From Bacteroidota bacterium (GTDB taxonomy: Bacteria; Bacteroidota; Bacteroidia; AKYH767-A; 2013-40CM-41-45): a stretch of 64,000 nt of DNA. Below, one piece after another: positions 30,475 through 40,900 of this stretch (the first letter of the stretch is position 1; every line of letters begins with the position of its first letter). The translations under genes were made by a program, and so were the position numbers. Location: the NCBI GenBank assembly GCA_016720935.1, contig JADKJP010000004.1, forward strand, positions 1 to 64,000. The letters run 5' to 3'. A model generated the notes under the pieces. That model did not search any database and was not told the origin of the DNA. It saw only the letters and a list, made by a program, of their open reading frames with translations.

Positions 30475-32184
30475 ATGACCAAACAAACTTCATCGGAAAA
30501 ACGATCGGTTAAAAACAAAACTGCATCTCATTCAAAAATCAATACCACTTATGAAAAATGGGGACTTGCACTCATTCTTTTTGTCACATTCCTAATTTAT
30601 TCAGGTTCACTTTCAAACGGATTTTGCTGGGACGATTCACAGAATATCATTAGTAATCCGGAATTGAGAGAACACAGTGGGTCTTCATTTCTAAAATTAA
30701 TATCAACGCCTTATGTGAATGCTTACACACCCATTTCGCAAGTAACATATTGGTTGAACTACCAGATCACTCAGCTGAACCCTGCTTCTTATCATTTTAC
30801 AGATCTGTTATTACATTTAATCGCCATCATACTATTTTACAGATTTGTTCAGCTTTTGACAAAAGATCGGATGTCAGCATTTTTTGCTGCGGCAATTTTT
30901 GCAATTCACCCGATTCAGGTTGAAACTGTCGCCTGGGTTTCAGCACGCAGTACAACATTCAGTATAATTTTCATCTTGTTGACACTTACAATGTATGTCC
31001 GTTATCTACGGAGTACCGAAATTAAAATGATCTGGCTGGCGTTTGCCTGGTTTCTTTTAGCTTGCTTTTCCAAACAAAGTGCAATTGTTCTCCCGATGCT
31101 TCTTTTTGTCATTGATTTTTTCGAAAAGCGAAAACTCACAACCCGAACAATTCTGGAGAAAATACCCTTCTTTGTTGTGTCGATTATTTTTGCCTGGCTG
31201 ACCTTTCATTTTCGCAGAGAAGATGCATCAATTGCGAATTTACAGGATGCATACAGTGCTGGTCAAAAAATACTGATCAGCATCTTCAGTGCCGGCTACT
31301 ACGTATATAATTTTATTTTTCCTTTCCGCCTGACTCCTGCCTATGGTATACCAAACCTGGAACGTGATTCATTTCCCGGAGAAATATATCCGGCAATCAT
31401 CACGCTTTTGCTTTTACTCTTTTTCGCGATCAAGCCAGGGCCATATCGACGCTATTTTCTTTTCGCTCTGGCGTTTTATTTGATATCACTCAGCCCTGTA
31501 TTACAAATTATCCCATTTGGGAGAGACCTGGTTGCAGATCGTTACGCCTACATGCCAATGATTGGACTGTGTTTATTGGCGGGCGTTTTAATCAAAGAAC
31601 TGATTCACACTTTCAGGAGTAAATTTACTACCCTAATCGTTCTTATCTTTTTGGTTCTTGCATATTTGAGTCATTCCATGACCGAAATCTGGAAAAACGA
31701 TTTATCATTATTCGAATACGCGATTTCAAAACGTCCGGAAAACTTTTTTTCATACTATTTTCTGGGAAGTTATTATACTGATGCAGGAGATACAAAAAAA
31801 GCAATGGAATATTTTGATGTATCCTTGAAATTAAAACCTGATTACGCCGATACATATATTAACCGTGCCAAAGCAATCAGTCAAAGCGGCAATTTTGATC
31901 TTGCATTGGCAGATCTTGAAAAAGCAAGAATTTTATCCCCGGGAAATGCACTGGTTTATTATAGTCGAGGCACATTAAAAGGAATGAAAGGTGATTTTGC
32001 AGGAGCTCATCAGGATCTGGATTCAGCAATCATCCTGAAACCGGACTATGCAGATGCAATGTTTAACCGTGGAATGTCAAGTATGAGTTTAAAGGATACA
32101 ACCTCTGCCTGCGCCGACTGGAAAAATGCATTTTCATTGGGAAGCAAACCTGCCGGGCAAATGCTACAAGAATATTGTCGTTAA
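30475..32184 (+). CDS. TMTC-like GT-C membrane protein with TPR tail
   Basis: 569 residues. About ten transmembrane helices occupy residues 25-390, and four tetratricopeptide repeats the last 150 (NFFSYYFLGSYYTDAGDTKK, DYADTYINRAKAISQSGNF, LVYYSRGTLKGMKGDF, DYADAMFNRGMSSMSL). The first loop carries the acidic pair CWDDSQNI expected for GT-C catalysis. The family signature HPIQVETVAWVSARSTTFS (residues about 144-162) matches the TMTC/DUF1736 group, and DRYAYMPMIGL closes the membrane part. TMTC proteins are O-mannosyltransferases in animals. Here a role in protein O-glycosylation or lipid-linked sugar transfer in the inner membrane is inferred. The basic Lys/Ser N-terminus is cytoplasmic. It is a single gene, with no sugar-nucleotide genes adjacent. 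Confidence 0.75.
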   Translation: MTKQTSSEKRSVKNKTASHSKINTTYEKWGLALILFVTFLIYSGSLSNGFCWDDSQNIISNPELREHSGSSFLKLISTPYVNAYTPISQVTYWLNYQITQLNPASYHFTDLLLHLIAIILFYRFVQLLTKDRMSAFFAAAIFAIHPIQVETVAWVSARSTTFSIIFILLTLTMYVRYLRSTEIKMIWLAFAWFLLACFSKQSAIVLPMLLFVIDFFEKRKLTTRTILEKIPFFVVSIIFAWLTFHFRREDASIANLQDAYSAGQKILISIFSAGYYVYNFIFPFRLTPAYGIPNLERDSFPGEIYPAIITLLLLLFFAIKPGPYRRYFLFALAFYLISLSPVLQIIPFGRDLVADRYAYMPMIGLCLLAGVLIKELIHTFRSKFTTLIVLIFLVLAYLSHSMTEIWKNDLSLFEYAISKRPENFFSYYFLGSYYTDAGDTKKAMEYFDVSLKLKPDYADTYINRAKAISQSGNFDLALADLEKARILSPGNALVYYSRGTLKGMKGDFAGAHQDLDSAIILKPDYADAMFNRGMSSMSLKDTTSACADWKNAFSLGSKPAGQMLQEYCR

Positions 32185-32345
32185 GTTGCTCAGAGGTTCG
32201 CATATTTATTTGAATTTAATTCTGTGCATAATCGAATTCAACAGCACGAAGTCACTTTCCTGATGAAGATTCATTAAGATCCTTTGGATCAACAATTTTT
32301 TTTTCAAATCAAAATTTCCTACGAATTGTGTCCTTCACCCCTCTT

Positions 32346-33269
32346 CTACCTTGTCACGAACGCTTTCACTGCTTCCAGATAGGAACTAAATCCCATTGTT
32401 GTTTCAATGGTACTGTGTCCGGCAGATGGAATGCGATGAGCTTCTTTGTAAGATCCATTGTAGTTTGCAAATACGATAGCTCCATGCGTATCGATGTTCA
32501 GAAAATCATCGTCTTCTCCATGGATCCAGAAAAAAGGTTGAGAGACATATTTAATTTCTTCCGCATTGTTGATTTGCAAATCTGTAACGGTAGAACCCGG
32601 CAAAGCCAGTCCTGAACCATCCTGAACCATTGTTTCAGCATTGGCGAAGGGAGCTTCAAGCATAAGCTTAGATGCACTCATACTGCGCGGCTCAGCAGTA
32701 AGTTTGGTCGCAGGTGCACTGCCCATACTGAAGCCATAAATAACAAGACGGTTGTTGCTTAGTCCGTTTGATTTCAACCATTGCAAGGCCGCATCTACAT
32801 CAGCATATAGTCCATCTTCGGTTGGTTTACCTTCAGACATTCCGAAGCCTCTGTAATCAATCATCATGACTCCAAACCGGTTTTTCCCTCCGGTATTGGC
32901 AAGCAGTTTGGCGCGTGGCCAGTAGAAATCCATGTGATCTCTGTTACCATGACAATACATGATAACAGTATCAGTAGCAATTCGTGCAATTTCACCAATA
33001 TATACAGCGTAGATAGCGGTGCCCTGGGACTCATCCGGACCTTTGGAATTCAACGTGAAAAGATGAACAAGACTATCGGGAATAGCATAATCTGACGAAA
33101 GCGTAAAGTCTACCTCACCGGTATATTTATCCAGATCATAATGAGACAATTTATTTTGATTAAAAAGATTATCATCCAGACGCAGACAAGAAGTCAGTCC
33201 AATTACGAGGAAAAGGAGACTGAACTGCAATAATCTTCTCATTACATTTATTTTCATCCTAAATCTCAT
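32346..33269 (-). CDS. Alpha/beta-hydrolase lipoprotein
   Basis: 307 residues from the first ATG; ATG at residue 5 or 10 also gives a good signal peptide and may be the true start. The signal peptide ends in the lipobox VIGLTSC (Cys28), so the protein is a lipoprotein. The hydrolase fold is complete: oxyanion-loop HGN (residue 107), nucleophile GFSMGS (Ser181), acid GEDDDF (about Asp253-255) and PSAGHST (His285). This fits serine esterase or thioesterase-like hydrolases of the BD-FAE/DUF type rather than lipases, since no lid is evident. It is the second gene of a two-gene unit: its start lies 25 bases after the stop of the lipoprotein at 33295-33954. Substrate unknown. Confidence 0.85.
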   Translation of the reverse strand: MRFRMKINVMRRLLQFSLLFLVIGLTSCLRLDDNLFNQNKLSHYDLDKYTGEVDFTLSSDYAIPDSLVHLFTLNSKGPDESQGTAIYAVYIGEIARIATDTVIMYCHGNRDHMDFYWPRAKLLANTGGKNRFGVMMIDYRGFGMSEGKPTEDGLYADVDAALQWLKSNGLSNNRLVIYGFSMGSAPATKLTAEPRSMSASKLMLEAPFANAETMVQDGSGLALPGSTVTDLQINNAEEIKYVSQPFFWIHGEDDDFLNIDTHGAIVFANYNGSYKEAHRIPSAGHSTIETTMGFSSYLEAVKAFVTR

Positions 33270-33294
33270 TTATACACTGTTTCATTTTTCCGAA

Positions 33295-33954
33295 TTAAAA
33301 CTTTCTGCTACACCCAATGTATACACCGAATGCTCCATTATTTTTCAATGGAGTCTGATATTCCACCACTAATTTCTCATTCGATAAATTCGGAGCAAGG
33401 ATTTTCGTCTCGAGAAGAATATCCCATTTCTTTCCTGTGAAACAATGACCAACCACAGGAAAGAACAGCCAGTGATTTTTTTGCTTTTCATCCAAAGTCC
33501 TTTTAGAAGAAAGTTCAAACCAGTTGCCAAAACCGAGGTAAAAATAATTTTTGTGTTTTCCATACTCCCAAAAAGCGTTTACATCCAGTTGTGGGTACAA
33601 TTTAAACGGAGCCTTCGGGCGGGCAATGATAGTGAAGACTGGTGTAACACTAACAGCCGGTATATACGCTTGCTGCTTCAGTACCTGTCGTGTTGCTCCA
33701 AGATCCAGCTGAACATTCCCGAAGAGTGCGGAAGTGATATTTACAGCGCCAAATGTTGTGAGAGCACTATCGATACCATATCCATAATTTGCGGTGAGAA
33801 ATGGCATCGGAATGGTATTCTCTCCAAATTTAAAGAGCGGACCACCCAGAGAAACACCGACAGCCTGCTGCTTTGGTGCGAGTGGTTTTACATAGCGTTC
33901 AGGAGCGCAGGAAACAATAAACAGAGGGATTAGAAAAAACAGATATTTCTTCAT
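33295..33954 (-). CDS. Lipoprotein with outer-membrane-barrel-like strands
   Basis: 219 residues. The signal peptide ends FLIPLFIVSCAPE, with a lipobox (IVSC) giving a lipoprotein anchored near residue 15. The mature part alternates hydrophobic and polar residues with glycines (VGVSLGGPLFKFG, LTANYGYGIDS, FGNVQLDLGATRQ, FTIIARP, FYLGFGNWFELSS, FGVYIGCSRKF). This suggests a small beta-barrel or a barrel-like lipoprotein with Gly-Trp-containing strands. No homologue is recognised. It is immediately followed by the alpha/beta hydrolase gene (25 bases), implying co-expression and perhaps a shared envelope function. The region 33955-34228 upstream holds no gene. Confidence 0.55.
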   Translation of the reverse strand: MKKYLFFLIPLFIVSCAPERYVKPLAPKQQAVGVSLGGPLFKFGENTIPMPFLTANYGYGIDSALTTFGAVNITSALFGNVQLDLGATRQVLKQQAYIPAVSVTPVFTIIARPKAPFKLYPQLDVNAFWEYGKHKNYFYLGFGNWFELSSKRTLDEKQKNHWLFFPVVGHCFTGKKWDILLETKILAPNLSNEKLVVEYQTPLKNNGAFGVYIGCSRKF

Positions 33955-34228
33955 TGCAGATTAGCCTCTACAAAAGTAGATGTTTTAAAATTCAGCAGTA
34001 TTGACGGAAATCATTTAAGAGAAAGAAAATATTGAAAATTGCATGCAGCAACCTCTGATTCCCTGAAATTCCGGTTATACGAATCAGGCCCAAGTATTGG
34101 TGAATGACACCTGGGCTTAGGTCAATTTTCAGAAACCAAAACAACCTCTTTTGCACTTCTCCCTCTCAATATTTTTTTGTAATTATGAGTCCGAGTAAAT
34201 ACCCAAATTCAAATAAACAGGCCTGCTT

Positions 34229-35710
34229 ATGAAGCAAACCAACAATCTTCAAATCATATTTTTCACTCTTCTATTTTTTTGATTTCAGGAAAACAAGTTT
34301 TTGCACAGCCGGCAAACGACGACCCATGCAATGCAATCTTTTATATCAATAGGTCCGGGACCTTTATATGCTACTACACAAGCTGATAATAATTTAGCTA
34401 CTGTCAGTACAGGTATTCCAGATCCTTATTGTGGTGATCCAAACTATCAGGACATCTGGTATAGATTTCTTGTCCCTCCTTCAGGTGCATTTACCATTGA
34501 TCTTGCACCGGGTACTGTAACGGATGCAGCGATGGCATTGTATTCAGGATTTTGTTCTTCGCTGGTACTTCTTGATTGTAACGATGATGGAAGCTATAAC
34601 GGAGACATGCCTTTTATTAATGAAACAGGACTTACGCCAAACGACACAATATGGCTCAGGGTTTGGTCCGAAAGCCCTTCTCCAACAGGAACATTTTCAA
34701 TATATACTGAAGTTTGCGGACTCAATCCACTTTTTCAACAGGATTGTGATGGAGGAATCGGAGTTTGCTCAATGGTTAACACGTATAGTACAGGATTCCA
34801 GGGAACAGGTTCTGTGACGAATGAGATCAATACAACTTTGAGTTGCTTAGGAAGCGGTGAAAAAAACTCAACCTGGTTCCAATTGAATACGCAAACAGCC
34901 GGTGATCTCAATTTTTTACTTCAGGCTTATGATTCTATTTCTGATTTTGATTTTGCTGTGTTCAATATTACCAATCACGGTTGTGATGAGATCTTTACGG
35001 ATAGTAGTTTCATGTCAAGATGTAATTACTCAACATCCGTAGGAGGATCTACAGGAATCACCCCTTCAGGTAGTTCAACTGGAACATATTCTCCATCATT
35101 ACCGGTCCTGGCCGGAGAAACCTTTGCAATTCTGGTAAACAATTTTTCTTTTGGTTCAACTTCAGGCTTCACCCTTGATTTCAGTGCTTCTACTGCCATT
35201 ATTGATGCTCCACAAGTGAATGCCGGTTTTACTTACGTTGCCTCCGGTTCAACAGTAGAATTTACAAATACTTCACAACACGGCGGTCCATGTACCTGGG
35301 ATTTCGGAGATGGTGTAATCGACCAAAGTGGCATTTCCAATCCAAGGCACACCTACCCAATTGACGGGACGTACAATGTTTGTATGATCGCCTGCAACGG
35401 CTGTTCATCGGATACAGTTTGTCAAACCATCACTATTTCAGTTGGAATTTCTCCCATACAAAATCAGGAGTTTAGTATTTTTCCTAACCCGGCATCAGAT
35501 AAAGCGACCATTCATTCAAATCATTTCACAGAACAATATACATTTCAACTAACAGATGCATCAGGCAGAATCGTTCTATCACGTCAGATTACCAGTGGCA
35601 ATCAGGAAATCGCTCTGAATTCCATTTCACAGGGATTATATTTCTATCAGTGCATCGATGATAAAAACATGAAATGTGCATCAGGTAAAATGGTAGTCCT
35701 GAAGCAATAA
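34229..35710 (+). CDS. PKD/T9SS surface protein (frameshifted N-terminus)
   Basis: About 490 residues when corrected. The original frame starts at ATG 34229 and gives a normal signal peptide only if one T is added to the T7 run at 34274-34280. A second one-base slip near 34330 is needed to join it to the rest (about residue 35). The body has an Ig/CBM-like N-terminal part (DPYCGDPNYQDIWYRFLVPP, CSSLVLLDCNDDG, WSESPSPTGTFSI), a second similar unit, one PKD domain (STVEFTNTSQHGG, TWDFGDGVIDQSG) and a T9SS tail (FSIFPNPASDKATI, GLYFYQCIDDK, end VVLKQ). The first half resembles the pre-peptidase-like modules of secreted Bacteroidota proteins. The gene precedes a surface peroxidase gene by 62 bases and may be co-transcribed. 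Confidence 0.7.
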
Positions 35711-35772
35711 TTCCGTTCTTGCTGAAACAAAAACACTCAGGACATTATTTTTAACAATTAAATTTTTCGGAA

Positions 35773-37189
35773 ATGAATAAAATCTACATCAAAGTCTTTT
35801 TCATGCTGGCAATAGTCCTGTCGCTGATGAGTCTGGCTATTCCTGTTTTACCGCCTGTTCCCTATGACTATGTGAACCTTAACTTACCCGCTCATTTTAC
35901 AAATCCCAATTTTGATATTACTTTTTGGGACAATACTCCGGCAAACAATCCACTTACTGATGACGGCGCGACATTGGGAAGGGTATTGTTTTATGACAAA
36001 GTATTAAGTCAGAACGATTCAATTTCCTGTGGATCCTGTCACAAACAGGAATTTTCATTCTCTGATAGTTCCATGCGCAGTCAGGGTTTTCATGGCGGTT
36101 TGACCAGGAGGAATACCATGACTATTACCAATGCACGTTGGCATTTTGGGGGAGAAATGTTCTGGGACCACAGAGCCTCTTCCATGGAAGTCGCGGTACT
36201 GATGCCCATTCAGGATTCAGTTGAAATGGGATTATCCCTGACACAATTGGTACAGAAGGTAGAACAACAACCATACTATGCTGCTTTGTTCACCAATGCT
36301 TTTGGAGATTCATCTGTCACAACATCACGCATCGCGATGGCATTATCACAGTTCATTCGCAGCATTGTGAGCCATACCAGTCAATACGACATTGGAAGGG
36401 CACAAGTGAATGTACGGGAAGATCCTTTTCCGAATTTCAGCAACTCTGAAAATCAAGGGAAAGCCATTTTCTTCAACACGCAGCTGAATGGTGGTGGAGA
36501 TTGTTCAATTTGTCACACCGCGGAAGCCTTTGTAAACACTCCGGCAGCTGTCACCTGCAATGGCCTGGACCTGGTCTCCACAACTGATTTAGGCCTCTAT
36601 GAAACAACAGGCATGCAATCTGATATTGGAAGATTTAAAGTTCCTAGTCTGCGTAATATCGAACTGACAGCTCCTTACATGCATGATGGACGATTTGCCA
36701 GCCTTGAGGAAGTCGTCGATTTTTACAGTACAGGAATTCAGCTCCACATGAATTTAGCTCCCGGTTTAATTGACACCATCGGAGGTACGCCTGTAGCAAG
36801 ACAATTCAATTTTTTCTCAAACCCAGAAAAACGACCTTGTCAATTTTCTGATAACCCTAACCGATCACACCATGACTACCGAAATCAAATGGAGCGATCC
36901 CTTTTCAATATCACCTACTGAACTAAATCCTGAGTTTTCCAGCCCGGAAATTTCACTCTTCCCGAATCCCGCGAACAACTATGCTTATATTTATCCTGAC
37001 AAAGTTTTCCAGGATAAGATAGTCGATCTGGAAATACTTAATTCATCCGGCGCAAGAATTTATTTTCAAAAAATATTTTTCAATGGAAAATATCGGATGG
37101 ATATTTCTACTTATGATCCGGGAATTTATTTTATAAATCTTAGCTTGGGTGGCAGAAGCAAGACATTAAAACTGGTGAAGACTTTATAA
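35773..37189 (+). CDS. Di-haem cytochrome c peroxidase with T9SS tail (frameshifted)
   Basis: About 471 residues if one T is removed from the T6 run at 36810-36815. Without correction the frame stops at 36921, and the correct C-terminal part lies in another frame: FSQTQKNDLVNFLITLTDHT, the usual MauG/CcpA end. Two haem sites are complete: C86-x-x-C89-H90 and C244-x-x-C247-H248. The N-terminus is a signal peptide or anchor (MNKIYIKVFFMLAIVL). The T9SS tail (ISLFPNPANNYAYIY, PGIYFINLSLG, end KLVKTL) is unusual for a di-haem peroxidase and predicts display or release at the cell surface. Such enzymes reduce hydrogen peroxide or oxidise protein-bound groups using two haems. It follows a PKD cargo gene by 62 bases. 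Confidence 0.8.
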
Positions 37190-37214
37190 GTGAAGCAAAA
37201 AACGAATCACTTAT
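37186..37214 (+). terminator. Hairpin overlapping the peroxidase stop codon
   Basis: ATAAGTGA and TCACTTAT form an 8-bp perfect stem with a 13-base A-rich loop. The first arm overlaps the TAA stop. No T tract follows, so it is a weak terminator or an mRNA-stabilising 3' hairpin. Confidence 0.35.
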
Positions 37215-37501
37215 GATTGAAATTTATAACACTTGATAAACACATAAATCAATCCGGCACGAATAATTTGTTGATCGCCCGGAATCGATGCTAATAAGAA
37301 AACACACATGCACGACATTCAAATTTCATTATTAAAGTTTGAATTCAATGTTGCGGCTATGAAATGTCCATCTTCAAGAGCATCTTTCAAAACAAAAATT
37401 GAACAAGCCTGAGGCTAAAAAATATTTGCGTAATTTGATTCTTTGCAAAACTTTCTTTTATCCGAATTGTTCAGATTTGGGAATCCGTCAAAATCCTTCC
37501 T

Positions 37502-38848
37502 ATGAAAACTCTTATATTCTCTTGTATTGTTCTTATTTCCGCCCTCACAAGCAGCGCATTTTCAAATCCTGAACTCTTCGGGATCGTCCGTCAAAACTAT
37601 TATTCAACATTTATTGACCCCATTGATTCTACAATTATCTATCAGCAATTGGATTCTACCACTATTCGATTGGGAAATGCCGATCCTGTTCTTGGGTTTG
37701 TAAATAACATTGGTAATTACACTTACAATGATGCGGTAAATTTAACCGGTGCAGCTCTGAATCCTTATGAAAATACTTACATTTTTATGGGAGCCACAAA
37801 TATGAATACGCTTGATTTAAACACTGGTCAGCTGATCAATCAGGTTCCTCTCAACAATCCAATCGCCGCCAGCTATTTCGACAACTTCAGATTTAACAAT
37901 GCGGATAGCACCATGTATGGTCTTGCAAGAAGAAACTATTATGATTCGATTACCATGAACTATGTGGGTGAAGTATTTCTGGCGAGCGCCAATACAAACA
38001 CCGGATTAATCACTCAGATTTCTTCTAACTCTGTTTCTCAGGGTTATGCATTAGCGGGCAGCGCGATTGACCCTTATCAGATGGTATATTATTTTTCAAC
38101 CGGCTCAAACCTTTTAGGGCTCGACATTTACAATGGATCAATCTATAGCAATGTTCCATTCCAGATTAGCGATGGACAATATTTCGACAATTTCACATAC
38201 AGCTGTGCGGATACAGCCCTCTATGGTTTGATTCGTAAATTGTATTATTCCTATTATGTGGATTCTCTATTTCCGGGTGACACTTTACAGTTCCTGGATT
38301 CAGTTGACATTAAACTCGGAAAGGTGGATCCGAATACAGGAATTGTCACAACGGTATCGCCGGTGAAAGTTACAGATGGAGGGTATTCATTGAATGCCGG
38401 TTCTGCTATAGATCCAAATTCAATGACATACTTTTTTAGCACGGGGAGTTCTATCATTGGTGTTTCTCTGATCACCGGATTAGTAACAAGCAATTCACCA
38501 TTTACATTCGCGGCAGGAGAATACTTTGACCTGATGCGAAATTTCGAAAACTGTGCTTCTGCAAGTGCAATACGATCCAATCCTACCACACTTGGTATTC
38601 AGGGTATCGATCAAAATGATCTTGTCACCTTGTATCCAAATCCTTCTGAAAATAATTTATTTCTGAAAAGCAAAGCAACTATCCGTGGAATTGAAATTAA
38701 ATCAGTTGAAGGCAAAATGATTAAATACATTTCTGTTGCTGATCAGAAGAATTCAATAAATATTCAGGATCTAATTCCAGGCATTTATTTTCTCAATCTG
38801 GAATTTGCAGATAACTCAATTGTGATAAAAAAAATCGTAAAGCAATAA
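37502..38848 (+). CDS. Secreted repeat protein with T9SS tail
   Basis: 448 residues, intact. Signal peptide MKTLIFSCIVLISALTSSAF. The body is three large repeats of about 110-130 residues, each containing LFGIVRQNYYS / MYGLARRNYY / LYGLIRKLYYSYYV, then a GAALNPY or GSAIDPY segment, a FMGAT or FSTGS turn and a YFDNF end. This suggests a seven-bladed or similar propeller built from three internal duplications. The T9SS tail follows (LVTLYPNPSENNLFL, PGIYFLNLEFAD, end KIVKQ). Surface exposed, ligand unknown. The upstream 290 bases are gene-free, with a possible TAATTTG promoter box at about 37431-37437. The next gene is convergent. Confidence 0.8.
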   Translation: MKTLIFSCIVLISALTSSAFSNPELFGIVRQNYYSTFIDPIDSTIIYQQLDSTTIRLGNADPVLGFVNNIGNYTYNDAVNLTGAALNPYENTYIFMGATNMNTLDLNTGQLINQVPLNNPIAASYFDNFRFNNADSTMYGLARRNYYDSITMNYVGEVFLASANTNTGLITQISSNSVSQGYALAGSAIDPYQMVYYFSTGSNLLGLDIYNGSIYSNVPFQISDGQYFDNFTYSCADTALYGLIRKLYYSYYVDSLFPGDTLQFLDSVDIKLGKVDPNTGIVTTVSPVKVTDGGYSLNAGSAIDPNSMTYFFSTGSSIIGVSLITGLVTSNSPFTFAAGEYFDLMRNFENCASASAIRSNPTTLGIQGIDQNDLVTLYPNPSENNLFLKSKATIRGIEIKSVEGKMIKYISVADQKNSINIQDLIPGIYFLNLEFADNSIVIKKIVKQ

Positions 38849-38946
38849 ACACGGGGTAGAAAATCAAAAAAGTCAGGGTTAAGTAGATAAGGAAATATTA
38901 TTAGGGTTTTATCAGCATCCGGATGATTAACCTCATCTTTCAATCA

Positions 38947-40519
38947 TCATTTCGCAATAGCGATTTTAAAAGGGGAAACAGTTCCAACCTTTACAATATA
39001 AATTCCTTTTGAGTAATTAAGAAACAGATCCGGACCAGAAATCTTACCGGTCTCCAGTAATTTCCCGTTGATATCAAAGACGGTGATTTCCAAATCCCGG
39101 ATCTGACCAATATCTTTAAAGTACAATCTGTTCGAACCGGAATCAAAGAAGTATTTAACAGCCATTCCATTGTTTTCACGTACAGAAAGCAAATATGAAC
39201 TTTCAATCGCGCCTAAGTCCACTACTCCCTGTTGAATCCTGGAATTACCGGAATAGTCAAAAAGGAAAGATGTAACAAATAGATTATCTCCCCGGTTCAC
39301 AGCAGGTGAATTGCTTTGAAGAGAATAATCGAACGCTGAGCCATCAAAAGGAGCAGAAGCCAAATCAGAAGGATTGACAAACAATGGATCCAAATTATAA
39401 ATATTGATCCCGGAAGCATATCCGTTTTCAATAATACAATTCACTACATTATTTCCTGAATTAACCTGTGCGTTTACATCTGACATACTATTTCCATACA
39501 TTATACAATTGAAAATATTTGCAGAAGAATTTGATTTGTATATAGCCTCATCAGCTATGGCGAAAGATGTACTATTTCTATTATGACAAATAGTAACATT
39601 CACCAAATTAGTAGAATTCGACTGGATGGAATAGGAACTGATTACGCTAGCGCTATAATTATTTTGCACCAAATTCCCAACAATAAGAGAATTACTTATT
39701 GTGAAATCATTCGCATCACTCACCTGGATAATACTTCCGGACGTGGCAGTATTATTTGAAATCAAACATCTGTCAAGTTTTAGTGTATAACCATCAAATT
39801 GGATAGCACCACCGCTGCGGGATGTATTACCAATCAGCTTAGAATTATTCAAAGTAATATTTGAATTGGACACATTCGCTGAATAGATCGCGCCTCCACC
39901 ATAATTGTAAGAAGAATTATAATAAAACTCGCAGTTGTTGAACGTGATGTTTGTTTCATCAATTGAAACAGCTCCTCCTTTATAATAGGAATAATTATTA
40001 TAAAACACACAATTGTCAATTTCAATATCTCCTCCGGAATTATTATAGATATAGGCACCGGCACCCTCCCCCGATGATGAACCATCAAAACCGGAAACTA
40101 TTTTAAATCCATCCAAAATAAAATTAGTAGCGATGTTCTGAATTTTAATGATCTTTTGGTATTGTCCGAATTGTCCCCCGGAGCACCTATATCTCCGGAT
40201 AAGAATGTTGGAAATAAAGTAATATCCCGTTGAGTTATACTAGTTTCAATTCCTGAAAAACTCCCATACACGTTTACCCCATTTTTCATTACAAATGAAA
40301 TATCCCGGTCGTTCGTATCAGAAGTGAAATAAGTACCTGCTGCAACCCAGATTTCGTCATTGTAAATTGCGACACTCAAAGCTGATTGTAAATTCGTAAA
40401 AGCATCTGTCCAGGACAAACCATTGTTTGTTCCAAAAGCATTCACATTTACATAATAGCGTGTTGCATAGGACTGAAACGACAAAAAACAAGCAATACAA
40501 TCGCAGATCTCACTTTCAT
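38947..40519 (-). CDS. Secreted right-handed beta-helix protein with T9SS tail (frameshifted)
   Basis: About 523 residues. Two corrections are needed. Adding one T to the 6-base run (40483-40488 as A on plus) restores the signal peptide MKVRSAIVLLVFLSFQSYA from ATG 40519. One slip near 40150 joins GDNSDNTKR to IIKIQNIATNFILDG. The start matches the choice-of-anchor type RYYVNVNAFGTNNGLSW, TDAFTNLQSAL (a CFEM-free pectin-lyase-like N-terminus). The middle is a right-handed beta-helix with strand turns (IEIDNCVFYNNYSYYKGG, ITFNNCEFYYNSS, LTLKLDRCLISNNTATS). The C-terminal 80 residues form a T9SS sorting domain (LEITVFDINGKLLETG, YSKGIYIVKVG, end IAIAK). Surface or secreted; catalytic activity unknown. 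The gene runs minus and is convergent with 37502-38848. Confidence 0.75.
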
Positions 40520-40900
40520 TTTGATGATTTTATTGATTCGGAAACTAATGAATGAGTTCATTTGACAATATGTCTTACAAAACAAACCAAACATCATTTA
40601 CAAAAATATGAAAATTCAACTGATATTAGAAAAATCTGTTATCAATAGAGCCTTCAAAAACTGTTAAACCACAAGTTTGATTCGCCTTAAGTGGACGCTA
40701 TGATCTTTTACAGATTTTAAAAACTGTGTAACAACCGATCCGGCATATATTTCTGAATTAATCGCGGTATCGAATGACCTACTAATACACTGGCTATAAA
40801 TTTTCCTGAAATGAATAATACTTAAGGCAATGAATGAAAAGTGCGATAAGAAAGACAGGCCAACTCACCTTTTAAAAGTGACATACAATGCTTTTGATGT
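40520..40900. other. Intergenic stretch
   Basis: No gene is supported. It should hold the promoter of the minus-strand beta-helix gene, but I find no convincing -7/-33 pair. It also separates that gene from the PAS/zinc-ribbon gene on the same strand. Confidence 0.4.
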
